Assembly (NCBI RefSeq): GCF_000940805.1
Contig: NZ_CP007142.1
Span: 472,593 to 536,592 of the forward strand
Source of the DNA: Gynuella sunshinyii YC6258
GTDB taxonomy: Bacteria > Pseudomonadota > Gammaproteobacteria > Pseudomonadales > Natronospirillaceae
Direction: 5' to 3'
Length of the DNA: 64,000 bases
In this document: piece by piece, positions 55,401 to 63,808 of the stretch
How the letters are laid out: every line of letters begins with the position of its first letter
Position numbering within the stretch: the stretch's first letter is position 1
The notes under the pieces: generated by a model
Told to the model about the DNA's origin: nothing
What the model saw: only the letters and a program-made list of their open reading frames with translations
The model's database searches: none
Translations under genes and position numbers: made by a program

Positions 55401-55416
55401 ATCAGCAACTGTGCCA
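55401..55416 (-). promoter_or_regulatory. Candidate sigma-54 promoter of the psp operon
   Basis: The minus strand has TGGCAC (55416-55411), a full match to the -24 element, and five bases further CTGAT (55405-55401) in the -12 position, an imperfect match to TTGCA. The start point would be near 55390, 25 bases before the small-protein ATG. The neighbouring PspF, an activator of sigma-54 promoters, makes this position plausible despite the weak -12 box. Confidence 0.45.
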
Positions 55417-55537
55417 TTTCTTATAACTATATGATTTTTAAGATTTTTTTATTTTTAATTAAATTTTTGGTTTGTTTTAATGGTTTAAAAAACCTATAAA
55501 TGGCAAAAATAACCACTCATATTTGGCATTATTGACC

Positions 55538-56524
55538 ATGGAAAGAGATATCCAGAGAGTTATCGGCAGCTCATCAATACTGGCCGCCACCCTTGATCAA
55601 ACTTCCAGGCTGGCCGCCATCAACCGGCCGATTCTGATTATGGGAGAGCGGGGGAGCGGTAAGGAGCTGATTGCAGAACGGCTGCATTTTTTGTCTGAAC
55701 GCTGGGAGCAACCTTTTATCACTCTGAATTGTGCAGCGATTAATGATGAGTTGATGGAAAGCGAGTTATTTGGTCATGAGCCAGGTGCGTTCACCGGTGC
55801 CACCCGTATCCATCATGGCCGCTTTGAACGCGCCGATGGCGGAACGTTATTCCTGGATGAGCTGGGTACGATGTCGGCAAAATTACAGGAAAAACTGCTC
55901 AGGTTGATTGAATATGGTGAATTTGAACGACTCGGCAGTCAGAAAACCCTTCGGGTTGATGTCAGAATCATCGCTGCTACCAATGCCAATCTTCGCGACA
56001 TGGCCGCACACGGAGAGTTTAGAGATGACCTGCTGGACCGTCTGGCGTTTGATGTCATCCATGTCCCGCCATTACGACAACGCCTGGAAGACATACCGGA
56101 ACTGGCAGAACATTTTGCCTTGAGGCTCTCCTCAGAACTTGGCTGGGATTATTTTCCCGGCTTTACCCAGGAAGCAATGGACAGTCTGTTTCAATACCAC
56201 TGGCCTGGCAATATTCGCGAATTTCGTAATGTCATAGAGCGTTCTGTATTCCGTACCGGCCAAACAGAGGAAAAAATCTCCACCGTTATTATTGACCCTT
56301 TCCAAACCGATCAAACCAAACCCGTTGAAACTGCGCCGTTGGTGACGGAGGACACGGAAGAAACCCATCAACCATTCAAACAGCAGGTTGAAAACTTCCA
56401 GAAACAGTTGTTGATCAATGCACTCAAACGCCATCAACATCATCAGGCCAAAGCTGCTGAAGAACTACAGCTCAGTTATGATCAGATGCGTGGACTCATT
56501 CGCAAATTCAAACTGAACCAATGA
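55538..56524 (+). CDS. pspF: Psp operon transcriptional activator
   Basis: A 328-aa sigma-54 enhancer-binding protein without a receiver domain. The AAA+ core has Walker A MGERGSGKE, the sigma-54 contact loop PGAFTGATR, Walker B GGTLFLDE and an arginine-finger region, and a Fis-type HTH closes the protein (AKAAEELQLSYDQMRGLI). ATG 55538 is chosen over the TTG-initiated 55523. It diverges from the psp operon, the standard arrangement; PspA is its negative regulator. Confidence 0.95.
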   Translation: MERDIQRVIGSSSILAATLDQTSRLAAINRPILIMGERGSGKELIAERLHFLSERWEQPFITLNCAAINDELMESELFGHEPGAFTGATRIHHGRFERADGGTLFLDELGTMSAKLQEKLLRLIEYGEFERLGSQKTLRVDVRIIAATNANLRDMAAHGEFRDDLLDRLAFDVIHVPPLRQRLEDIPELAEHFALRLSSELGWDYFPGFTQEAMDSLFQYHWPGNIREFRNVIERSVFRTGQTEEKISTVIIDPFQTDQTKPVETAPLVTEDTEETHQPFKQQVENFQKQLLINALKRHQHHQAKAAEELQLSYDQMRGLIRKFKLNQ

Positions 56525-56544
56525 CGGAACAATTACGTTTTTTT

Positions 56545-56587
56545 TGAATCAAAAAATATTGTGAGACGACCATAAACCGGTCGTCTC
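56545..56587 (-). terminator. Terminator of the 56.6-57.5 kb lipoprotein gene
   Basis: GAGACGACC (56563-56571) and GGTCGTCTC (56579-56587) form a perfect 9-bp stem. On the minus strand it is followed by ACAATATTTTTTGATTC, a usable U-tract. It begins 11 bases past the lipoprotein stop and may also stop pspF. Confidence 0.7.
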
Positions 56588-56598
56588 CGCAACAACGA

Positions 56599-57525
56599 TC
56601 AGAAAACCGTGTCGTCTTCGTAATCATAGGTGTTGGAAACATTTCCGATGGTAACGGTGTAATCCGTCTGATCAAAATCAACCGTTGCGGTTTGTCCACC
56701 CGCGGTGACTTGAATACGACCATCCACCGGATGACTCAGACTGCTGGTGGTGGTAGGTGCGTCATAAATGACGGAATCCAGGGTTGCCACTTTCATCGAA
56801 CCGCCGACGCGCTCTTTATCATTATCTGTCTCGTAGTAAACCTCTATGTAAACAGAATAGTTTGCATCCACTTCCAGTGTGTTATTTACCGTATTCAGAG
56901 ACATGGAATTATTCAGATCAGACAGATCATAAAGGAAACCAAATGAATAATTGTGACCGTCGCTACTACCATCGCCGACATACGTTATTTCGAGGTTACC
57001 GGTGGAAGTGGATGACAACGCCGTAAACTGACTGCCGGAGGTCTGCCATGAGACAGAGTCAGATAAACTGCCGTTAATCATACCCTCGATATTAATGCCA
57101 TCCGAACTTTCATAGCTACGACAATTACTGGCCACCAGAGCAGCAGTCACATTGCCACTAGTCTCGTCGTCGGCAATATCACCGCTGATAGAAACAGATA
57201 CGGAACCCGAGTCACAGGCCGATTTATCATTCTGATTAAATGCTGTACGAGCCATTTTTCTGGCCAGCACTTGAGAGGAATTATTCAGTGAACGAATGGA
57301 AATTTCATCTGCCGACAAATCACCCTGGGCAATTGACAGTGACGTGGTTGTACCGGCATTAGTCGCCAGAGTATCGTCCAATAACGCCTGAGTGGTGGAA
57401 TCGGACAGGTTCATTTGCAGATTACGCTTGAAGTTATCACTGTCACCGCTGTCACTGGAGTTACATGCAGTCAGCGTCACAATCGAAAAACAGGCTGCCG
57501 TCAGCAGCAATTTCTGGTGAGTCAT
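56599..57525 (-). CDS. Ser/Thr/Asp-rich lipoprotein
   Basis: A 308-aa lipoprotein with the lipobox VTLTAC followed by a polar NSSDSGDSDN linker. The mature part is rich in Ser, Thr, Asn, Asp and predicted beta-strands (SVSVSISGDIADDETSGNVT, GNLEITYVGDGS, RIQVTAGGQTATVDFDQTDYTV). A CDSGS/SNCRSY Cys pair could form a disulfide. I recognise no family. It is transcribed alone, with its own terminator. Confidence 0.72.
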   Translation of the reverse strand: MTHQKLLLTAACFSIVTLTACNSSDSGDSDNFKRNLQMNLSDSTTQALLDDTLATNAGTTTSLSIAQGDLSADEISIRSLNNSSQVLARKMARTAFNQNDKSACDSGSVSVSISGDIADDETSGNVTAALVASNCRSYESSDGINIEGMINGSLSDSVSWQTSGSQFTALSSTSTGNLEITYVGDGSSDGHNYSFGFLYDLSDLNNSMSLNTVNNTLEVDANYSVYIEVYYETDNDKERVGGSMKVATLDSVIYDAPTTTSSLSHPVDGRIQVTAGGQTATVDFDQTDYTVTIGNVSNTYDYEDDTVF

Positions 57526-57776
57526 AATTATTCCTTTGTGCGTTAAAAAGCCATAGTCTCAACCGGGAAACAACAGATAATTCCAGATCAATTGTCCGCA
57601 ATTATTATAGTGAGATGCAGTGACTCGAAAATGAACAGGCTAACGTTTTAATAAAATATTTTATTAACCAGATAACTTTTTGATTAAAAAAAACTGCATA
57701 ACAGAAGGAAAACGATGGGGCCACACAAAGCTCAAAAGGTTCAGCTCAACTGTGGCCGGATAGATCTATTCGGTGC

Positions 57777-58400
57777 TTAAACCAGATTTACAATCATCAG
57801 AAAGCCATCAAAGTGTTTTGGCTCGGTGGCATACCAGTGGTAATAATCCGTATTGAATTTTTTCTCGCATTTTTCCACCAGTTCAAGAAATGGAGAGCGC
57901 CCCGGATCCGCCAGAATAACCTGTTTGACACCAGCTTTAGCGGCCCGGTTAATAAACTTCCACCATTCATCACGCAACGATTCCCAGAAACAGATATCTG
58001 CACCGGTAATGATGTCAAAGCGTGATAGTTTTTTGTCGTCGATATCATTCATGGCCCCAAGGTGCTCTTTGATACTGACATCATTCAGTTCTGCCTGAAC
58101 CCGAAGATAGGGAAACACATTCTCGTCCAGATCCAGTCCAGTGACCTTATGACCCTGTTTTGCCATATATATCGCAGTCGGCCCCCAGCCACAGCCGACA
58201 TCCAGTACCCGGCCTTTTTTGGGGCGGTGATGCGTCACGTAGTCCATTATCAAAAAGCTGGAATCCCAGGTTTTATCACCATGAGTATCGGGCTGAGCAA
58301 ACTTCTGCAACTGTTTCACAAACCGGTGTTTGTTTTGCAACAACCAAATATCATAAGCTCGATAAATATGCTTTTCGGGGGCTTTAATGTACTGCGGCAT
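57777..58400 (-). CDS. Class I SAM-dependent methyltransferase
   Basis: A 207-aa cytosolic methyltransferase. Motif I VLDVGCGWGPTAIYMAKQGHKVTGLDLDE is clear, as is a motif IV-like FDIITGADICFWESL. The end of the protein (HWYATEPKHFDGFLMIVNLV) suggests the protein-lysine or nicotinamide-methyltransferase-like group, in which D/N-x-x-Y/F lies on that strand. AGGAG precedes ATG 58400. Substrate unknown. Confidence 0.87.
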   Translation of the reverse strand: MPQYIKAPEKHIYRAYDIWLLQNKHRFVKQLQKFAQPDTHGDKTWDSSFLIMDYVTHHRPKKGRVLDVGCGWGPTAIYMAKQGHKVTGLDLDENVFPYLRVQAELNDVSIKEHLGAMNDIDDKKLSRFDIITGADICFWESLRDEWWKFINRAAKAGVKQVILADPGRSPFLELVEKCEKKFNTDYYHWYATEPKHFDGFLMIVNLV

Positions 58401-58517
58401 GCATACTCCTGTGGCTGGAAAGAAAATTTAGGGGGCGACTACCTTAACACACTGTTTACCGGGAAATATGACACAGCTGTATTTTTATTGTTCCCATGCT
58501 GGCGGTAAAAAACCGAT

Positions 58518-59543
58518 TTAGCGGGTACCTTCTGAACGACAGGAATCACGCCAGACAATCTGTGTCGGCAGCACCACTTTTTTGGGCACAATACGACCTC
58601 CAATTTGCTCGATCAACAGATCAATGGCTGATTCTCCCATCATTTCTGAATATACCTTCACGGTGGTCAGGGATGGAAATGTGTACTGCGCAGTCGGGAT
58701 ATCGTTGATGCCCACCAACGCCAGCTGCTCGGGAATCCGAATACCGGCTTCCTGAAATCCACGAATGGCACCGATGGCGATACTGTCATTACCACAGAAG
58801 ACCAGTTCGGGGAGTTCTCTCTTAAGTGCCAGTAATTGCTGCGACATGCGATAACCGGAGGATGGTGAAAAACCATCCGTGATCACCCAGTCTTCATGAC
58901 AACCGTCATGATCGCGCATAAATTCGATAAATGCCTTACGTCGCTGCTCTCCCAGCAGCGTATCAAAGTCGGCGATGACCTCATGCCCGCCAAAATAGGC
59001 AATGTTCCGATAACCCAATCGCCACAACTCAGCCAAGGTCTGGTGAACAGCCATGACAACATCGATGACGACACTGTCGTAAACCGACTCAGTCGGCGAG
59101 GAATCCACAAAAACCAGATAGGGACACTGCTGTTTAAGCCAGGCACAGAATTGCAGAGAAAATTTGCCAACCGCAATGATGCCGTTCATTCCCCGCAACG
59201 CCTGACCGGCTTCTTTCTCGTCGGTGGAATAAACCGTCTGCAGAGTAATTCCCAACTCCCGACAACGTTGTTCCATGCCCATCCGGATGGCAATGTAATA
59301 GGGATCATCGAGCTCCTGGGACGGAGACAGAAAATGCACCATGGCAACATTCAGGCTCAGATTCTGATTGGTCCGACGTGCGGCGCGTTTTCGGGGTGAG
59401 GCATAGTCAAGTTGCTCCGCAACTTCAAAAATGCGTTTTCGCTTGGCCTCCGAGATCGATAAGGTATTGTCATAATTCAGTACTCTGGACACGGTGGCCG
59501 TTGAGACACCTGCTGTCGCTGCAATATCTTTGATCGTTGCCAA
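58518..59543 (-). CDS. LacI-family regulator, EbgR-like
   Basis: A 341-aa LacI/GalR-type repressor. The HTH is MATIKDIAATAGVSTATVSRVLNYD, and the periplasmic-binding-protein-like sensor domain spans residues 60-335. It resembles E. coli EbgR along its length (DPYYIAIRMGMEQRCRELGI, FSPSSGYRMSQQLL, DSIAIGAIRGFQEAGIRIPE, INDIPTAQYTFPSLTTVKV). It diverges from a GH53 galactanase with a palindromic site between them, so it likely represses that gene until a galacto-oligosaccharide appears. Confidence 0.92.
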   Translation of the reverse strand: MATIKDIAATAGVSTATVSRVLNYDNTLSISEAKRKRIFEVAEQLDYASPRKRAARRTNQNLSLNVAMVHFLSPSQELDDPYYIAIRMGMEQRCRELGITLQTVYSTDEKEAGQALRGMNGIIAVGKFSLQFCAWLKQQCPYLVFVDSSPTESVYDSVVIDVVMAVHQTLAELWRLGYRNIAYFGGHEVIADFDTLLGEQRRKAFIEFMRDHDGCHEDWVITDGFSPSSGYRMSQQLLALKRELPELVFCGNDSIAIGAIRGFQEAGIRIPEQLALVGINDIPTAQYTFPSLTTVKVYSEMMGESAIDLLIEQIGGRIVPKKVVLPTQIVWRDSCRSEGTR

Positions 59544-59693
59544 TTTAACTCCTATCGATTACTCATCCACGACACGATTTTGCCTGGGAAGCATTTGTGG
59601 GCATTCTATCAACTTTATCGCGATGACTGACCGCATAGGTCCCATTTCAGCACTAAAGTACTTGCTTGCTAAAAGTTAATTAAATAGCATTTT

Positions 59694-59711
59694 TAAGTAA
59701 ATATTTACTTA
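59694..59711. promoter_or_regulatory. 18-bp palindrome, candidate operator of the EbgR-like repressor
   Basis: TAAGTAAAT is followed by its reverse complement ATTTACTTA. The GTAAA/TTTAC half-sites match those of GalR-type operators, with TA instead of CG at the centre. It lies in the 233-base divergent promoter region, 66 bases upstream of the galactanase ATG. Confidence 0.65.
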
Positions 59712-59776
59712 GAGAAATTCCCCCCCGGAAATCATTCCGGAATCTCTCACAACAACGATAAAGACGGAGAGTTCAT

Positions 59777-61768
59777 ATGCTTTACAGACATGCTTTATGG
59801 CCATTGCTGACAACACTGATACTGGTTGGCTGCAATTCATCAGATGATGCTCCGGAATCTAAAACATCGCGAGCCCTGAACATTTATGTGCAACCGATTC
59901 AGAATATCAGCGATGACTTCATCAAAGGTGTGGATATCTCAACACTGCTGGAGGTTGAAAAGGGTAACGGCAAATTTTATGACGAAACAGGAGAAGCAGT
60001 GGAGCTGCTGCCGTTTCTGGCCCAAAAAGGCGTGAACTGGGTACGCCTGCGGCTATGGAACGATCCTTATTATGTCAGCTGGCAGGAGACCCACGGTGAG
60101 TGGGTGGATGGTAACAACAATCCATATTATCCGATCAATCCTGTGGATGGCTCCGTGGGTGCCGGCACCAATGACCTCAACGCCACCATTGCGCTGGCAC
60201 AACGGGCAAAACAGGCCGGGATGAAAGTACTGCTGGATTTTCACTACAGCGATTTCTGGGCTGATCCCGGTAAACAGTATTCACCCGAAGCCTGGAAAGA
60301 CCTGAGCAACGAAGATGCTGCCCAGGCACTCTATCAATTCACCTACGACAGTCTGACCAAAATGGCCGATGCCGGACTGTTTCCGGATATGGTGCAGGTC
60401 GGCAACGAAATCAATAACGGGCTGATGTGGGATAACAACGGGAATTGGAACAAATATAAAGACTCCGACGACACTACCTACGACGTGGGCATGGGTTATC
60501 TGAAGCAGGGTATTGCCGCCATTCACGCCGCTGAACAATATGCATCCGCAGATACCCGTATCATGCTGCATCTGGCCGAAGGCGGTGATAAGGAAGTGTT
60601 CGACCGGGTGTTTGGTGCATTTGCCCGGGCCGGCCTGGATTACGACATTATCGGTGCGTCCTATTATCCCTACTGGCATGGTTCGCTGGAGGGCTTGCAG
60701 GAGAATCTCGATGCTGTCAGTGCCAAGTATCATAAACCGGTCATTGTGGCCGAAACCGCCTACGGTTTTACCACGCAGTACAGTCCTGACGGTGGTGATG
60801 TATTCAATACCTCCAGCGTAGAAGCCGGTGGATTTCTGGCAACAGTACAAGGACAGGCCACCGCCATACGGGAAATCATGAATGTGGTCGCTCAGGTTCC
60901 CGAACATAAGGGCCTGGGTGTGTTCTATTGGGAACCCGCCTGGCTGACCAATAAAGATATTGATAATGATGGCATTCTGGATGGTGCCGGCTGGATCTAT
61001 AACCAACCCAGTTCCTGGGATAATCAGGCGATGTTCGACTATGATGGCAAAGCGCTGGACTCTCTTGATGTCTACTGGGCAGTCAACCGTGACCCACAAT
61101 CAACACCGGCTCCTGTTGTGACAGATATTCCGCAACCCACGTTTGAGCGCAGAGTCGGCGATGAACTGGCCCTGCCAGAGCAGATCAAAGCACTTTACAA
61201 CGATGATGCCTACCGTCTGACTGCAGTCTCCTGGGATAATCCCGAAGCTTACAACACTGATCATGCCGGCGAGTTCACACTAACAGGCACCGTTGGCAGC
61301 CAGGTTGTCACTGCGCAGTTGATCGTGATTGCCAATGTGCTGGAAAACGGGGATTTTGAAACCGGCACAGCAACTCCCTGGGAACTGTCCAGTGGTTCGG
61401 CGTTTTCCATTACCGGCGACAATCCCCACGATGGCAGCAGCTACGCTCTGCATTTCTGGAGCAATGACGCCATGAATGATTCAGCGGTGCAAACCATCAC
61501 CGGCATCCCCAATGGCCACTATCAAGTCAGTGTCTGGACCATGGGTGCCAGCAGTGGTGACAGTGCCTCCCGTATGACAGCTACCAGTGGTAACAGCTAT
61601 GGTGAAGCCTCGGTTGCCTTTACCGGTTTTGGCAACTGGAATCAGTCTTTCGCCTGTGTGGCAGTGGAAAATAACGAACTGACGGTGACGCTTCACCTGA
61701 CTGAAGCCGGCGGTTCCTGGGGAGAGTTTGACGATATCAAAGCTATTGCCGTCGCCGACTGCCCATAA
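59777..61768 (+). CDS. Arabinogalactan endo-beta-1,4-galactanase (GH53) lipoprotein
   Basis: A 663-aa surface lipoprotein (lipobox LILVGC, Cys19, then an Asp/Ser linker). The GH53 (beta/alpha)8 domain covers about residues 40-430: FIKGVDISTLLEVE, GVNWVRLRLWNDPY, MKVLLDFHYSDFWADPGKQ, the acid/base Glu in VQVGNEINNGLMW (about 211), YYPYWHG and the nucleophile Glu in VIVAETAYGF (about 324). A Big-type Ig domain (about 460-530) and a C-terminal CBM61-like sandwich (LENGDFETG) follow. It would cleave galactan side chains of pectin at the cell surface, complementing the secreted PL4 lyase at 19.5-21.2 kb. Confidence 0.93.
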   Translation: MLYRHALWPLLTTLILVGCNSSDDAPESKTSRALNIYVQPIQNISDDFIKGVDISTLLEVEKGNGKFYDETGEAVELLPFLAQKGVNWVRLRLWNDPYYVSWQETHGEWVDGNNNPYYPINPVDGSVGAGTNDLNATIALAQRAKQAGMKVLLDFHYSDFWADPGKQYSPEAWKDLSNEDAAQALYQFTYDSLTKMADAGLFPDMVQVGNEINNGLMWDNNGNWNKYKDSDDTTYDVGMGYLKQGIAAIHAAEQYASADTRIMLHLAEGGDKEVFDRVFGAFARAGLDYDIIGASYYPYWHGSLEGLQENLDAVSAKYHKPVIVAETAYGFTTQYSPDGGDVFNTSSVEAGGFLATVQGQATAIREIMNVVAQVPEHKGLGVFYWEPAWLTNKDIDNDGILDGAGWIYNQPSSWDNQAMFDYDGKALDSLDVYWAVNRDPQSTPAPVVTDIPQPTFERRVGDELALPEQIKALYNDDAYRLTAVSWDNPEAYNTDHAGEFTLTGTVGSQVVTAQLIVIANVLENGDFETGTATPWELSSGSAFSITGDNPHDGSSYALHFWSNDAMNDSAVQTITGIPNGHYQVSVWTMGASSGDSASRMTATSGNSYGEASVAFTGFGNWNQSFACVAVENNELTVTLHLTEAGGSWGEFDDIKAIAVADCP

Positions 61769-61784
61769 CCATTCATTTGCTCCG

Positions 61785-61812
61785 GCAGACAGTCCCGTTG
61801 CGGACTGTCTGC
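61785..61812 (+). terminator. Hairpin after the galactanase gene
   Basis: GCAGACAGTCC (61785-61795) pairs perfectly with GGACTGTCTGC (61802-61812) around a 6-base loop, 16 bases past the stop. There is no clear U-tract. Confidence 0.6.
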
Positions 61813-61859
61813 ATCAAACGTTATTTCTGATTGGCTGACCTGATCACCGGGGCTATTCG

Positions 61860-62330
61860 ATGATTATCCAACCTTATCAACCAGAAACAGACAACATCCC
61901 TTATCCATTATTGATGCTGGCAGATCCGGATATCCGCCGGATCGATGAATATCTGGCCAATGGCAGGCTGTTTCTGGGTTATCAGCAATCAAATGATCAG
62001 GCAGTAGCCGCAGCCATAGTGAATGCATCGGAATCCACCCTGGAAATCACCAATATTGCAACGGATCCGTCGCTGCAGGGCAGGGGATACGGCAAACAGA
62101 TGGTCGCCTTCATTGTCGGGTTCGCCAGACAACATGGCTATGCAACTTTGCAGGTGGGAACGGGGAATTCCAGTCTGGATCAGTTGGGTTTCTATCAAAA
62201 GTGCGGTTTCCGCATATCCGGCATCATCCCGGATTTCTTTATCCACGATGATCCGCCTATCTTTGAAAACGGGATCCGCTGTCTCGATATGGTGCTGTTA
62301 ACTCAGAGCATCAGCAGGTTATCCGATTAA
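61860..62330 (+). CDS. GNAT-family acetyltransferase
   Basis: A 156-aa GNAT protein. Acetyl-CoA motif A reads ITNIATDPSLQGRGYGKQMVAF, then LQVGTGNSSLDQLGFYQKCGFRISG. The C-terminal IIPDFFIHDDPPIFENGIRC resembles YvbK-type acetyltransferases. It stands alone, with the Fur-box RNA promoter starting 31 bases downstream. Confidence 0.88.
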   Translation: MIIQPYQPETDNIPYPLLMLADPDIRRIDEYLANGRLFLGYQQSNDQAVAAAIVNASESTLEITNIATDPSLQGRGYGKQMVAFIVGFARQHGYATLQVGTGNSSLDQLGFYQKCGFRISGIIPDFFIHDDPPIFENGIRCLDMVLLTQSISRLSD

Positions 62331-62360
62331 TTTGTGATATTAATCACATTTATTATTAAA

Positions 62361-62375
62361 TGAGAATAATTATCA
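62361..62375. promoter_or_regulatory. Fur box
   Basis: TGAGAATAATTATCA matches the 7-1-7 Fur repeat TGATAAT-N-ATTATCA with one mismatch (G at position 4). It abuts the -35 element of the promoter at 62377, the position of an iron-dependent repressor. Confidence 0.8.
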
Positions 62376-62376
62376 T

Positions 62377-62404
62377 TTGAAATTAAAATGAGTTCAGGTA
62401 TTAT
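62377..62404 (+). promoter_or_regulatory. Sigma-70 promoter of the candidate Fur-regulated small RNA
   Basis: TTGAAA (62377-62382), 16 bases, then TATTAT (62399-62404) preceded by GG. The predicted start is about 62411, exactly where a 13-bp stem begins. No protein gene lies downstream on this strand. Confidence 0.7.
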
Positions 62405-62410
62405 GAACCT

Positions 62411-62670
62411 GTTGCTGATCTAAGGCTCTCTGAGTTACCACACTCACTCCTCTTTCTCTCAATTAGATCAGTAACACAGCTAAGACCTGTCCTTAACGGA
62501 ATGTATTAGGCTTAGGGAAATGCCACTGTCAGATCTCCTCTGATATAAGGCAAGTAGTAAAGAGCAGGAAGCTTGATGCGGTCAACAATGGACGAAAGGA
62601 CTGCGAAACTGGAAGGTAGTCAGTGCGCTTCGCTCAGGTCAGTCGGGGGACTCTGAGCGAAGCTTTTTTT
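62411..62670 (+). ncRNA. Candidate Fur-repressed small RNA (RyhB/PrrF-like role)
   Basis: A Fur box, a sigma-70 promoter, a structured 260-base stretch and a Rho-independent terminator follow in order, with no open frame of note. The 5' end forms a 13-bp stem, GTTGCTGATCTAA (62411-62423) with TTAGATCAGTAAC (62463-62475), one G-U pair. It encloses a 39-base pyrimidine-rich loop containing CACTCCTCTTTCTCTC, which can pair with Shine-Dalgarno sequences. A second small hairpin (TCAGA/TCTGA near 62530) also has a CTCC loop. About seven GGA triplets lie in the 3' half. Iron-starvation RNAs of this type repress iron-using proteins; homology to RyhB or PrrF is not evident, so only the role is inferred. 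Confidence 0.72.
62627..62670 (+). terminator. Rho-independent terminator of the small RNA
   Basis: GCTTCGCTCAG (62627-62637) pairs with CTGAGCGAAGC (62653-62663), with an inner AGTC/GACT pair around GGGG, followed by seven T. It also lies just past the stop of the converging oxidoreductase gene. Confidence 0.9.
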
Positions 62671-62681
62671 GCTGAACTTAA

Positions 62682-63680
62682 TTAAGTTAACTTAACAACC
62701 AGTTTGCCCTGATTCTCACCGCTAAACAGCAGATTAATTCCGGATATCGCACTTTCCAAACCTTCCAACACATGTGCCCGGTACTTCAGTTGACCCTTCA
62801 TCAGATAACCTGCCACCAGTTGCGCCAGTTCCGGTGCTTCATGCATATGATCAGGCATGGTAAAGCCCTGAATCCGTAACCGTTGTTTGATGACTGGCAC
62901 CCAATCCGGCCCTGGATCCGGTTCAGCTTTGTTATACTGGGAAATCAGTCCACAGACGATCACCCGACCAAAAGTATTCATGCTATGCAGGGCGATGGAT
63001 TGAATCGGTCCACCGGTATTTTCAAAGTATATATCGATGCCATTGGGAGCCGCAGCGCGCACTTCATCCTTGAGGTTGTCGCTGCGATAGTTCAGTGCCA
63101 CATCAAAGCCCAACTCTTCGGTCATCCAGCGGCATTTTTCCTCGGATCCGGAAATACCGATCACCCGGAGACCTTCGGCCTTGGCCATCTGCCCGACAAT
63201 ACTGCCTACAGAGCCCGCACCACCGCTGATCAGAATGGTTTCGCCCGCCTTGAAATCTGACAATCGCAGAAATCCCTGGGCAGCCGTCAAACCCGGCAGT
63301 GCGATGGTGGAAAGAATGGCCTCATCAGGCAGATCCAACGGTACGGCATTCACCCCCTGACCGTTACTGACAGCTTCCTCTGTCCATCCGAACATACCCA
63401 TGACCCGGGTACCGACGGGAAATTGCTCGTTCTGACTTTCAATGACTTTGGCCAGGCCATTGGAACGCATGATTGCGCCGAGCTCAACCGGTGGGATGTA
63501 ACTATTGGTATCGGGACTCATCCAGCCGCGCATGGCAGGATCAAGGGACAGACAGGTTTGTTTGACCCTGAACTCTCCAGCGTTTAGAGGCTCACGGGAA
63601 TGTTGTCTGACTTCAAAGTTATCCGGTTGGATCGTTGTATCCGGGCGGGAAATCAGATGGATTGCTTTGTACTGTTGCAT
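62682..63680 (-). CDS. MDR-family NADP-dependent oxidoreductase
   Basis: A 332-aa zinc-independent medium-chain reductase of the CurA/YncB (prostaglandin-reductase-like) group. It has LSLDPAMRGWM near residue 50, the Rossmann motif ILISGGAGSVGSIVGQMAKAEG near 155, the NADP loop GISGSEEKCRWM and the group-typical DIYFENTGGPI. Substrates of the group are alpha,beta-unsaturated carbonyls. It converges with the small RNA, whose terminator lies 12 bases away. Confidence 0.93.
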   Translation of the reverse strand: MQQYKAIHLISRPDTTIQPDNFEVRQHSREPLNAGEFRVKQTCLSLDPAMRGWMSPDTNSYIPPVELGAIMRSNGLAKVIESQNEQFPVGTRVMGMFGWTEEAVSNGQGVNAVPLDLPDEAILSTIALPGLTAAQGFLRLSDFKAGETILISGGAGSVGSIVGQMAKAEGLRVIGISGSEEKCRWMTEELGFDVALNYRSDNLKDEVRAAAPNGIDIYFENTGGPIQSIALHSMNTFGRVIVCGLISQYNKAEPDPGPDWVPVIKQRLRIQGFTMPDHMHEAPELAQLVAGYLMKGQLKYRAHVLEGLESAISGINLLFSGENQGKLVVKLT

Positions 63681-63808
63681 AAAATCCTCCTGTTATTTGA
63701 TTAATCCGACCAATACTTATGCCGGATTAACAGTGGCCTGAACTATACATTCTCTGGCGCGTTTTTGCCCAGTCATGCTATGTCATTAAAACGTAACGAT
63801 GGTATCGA

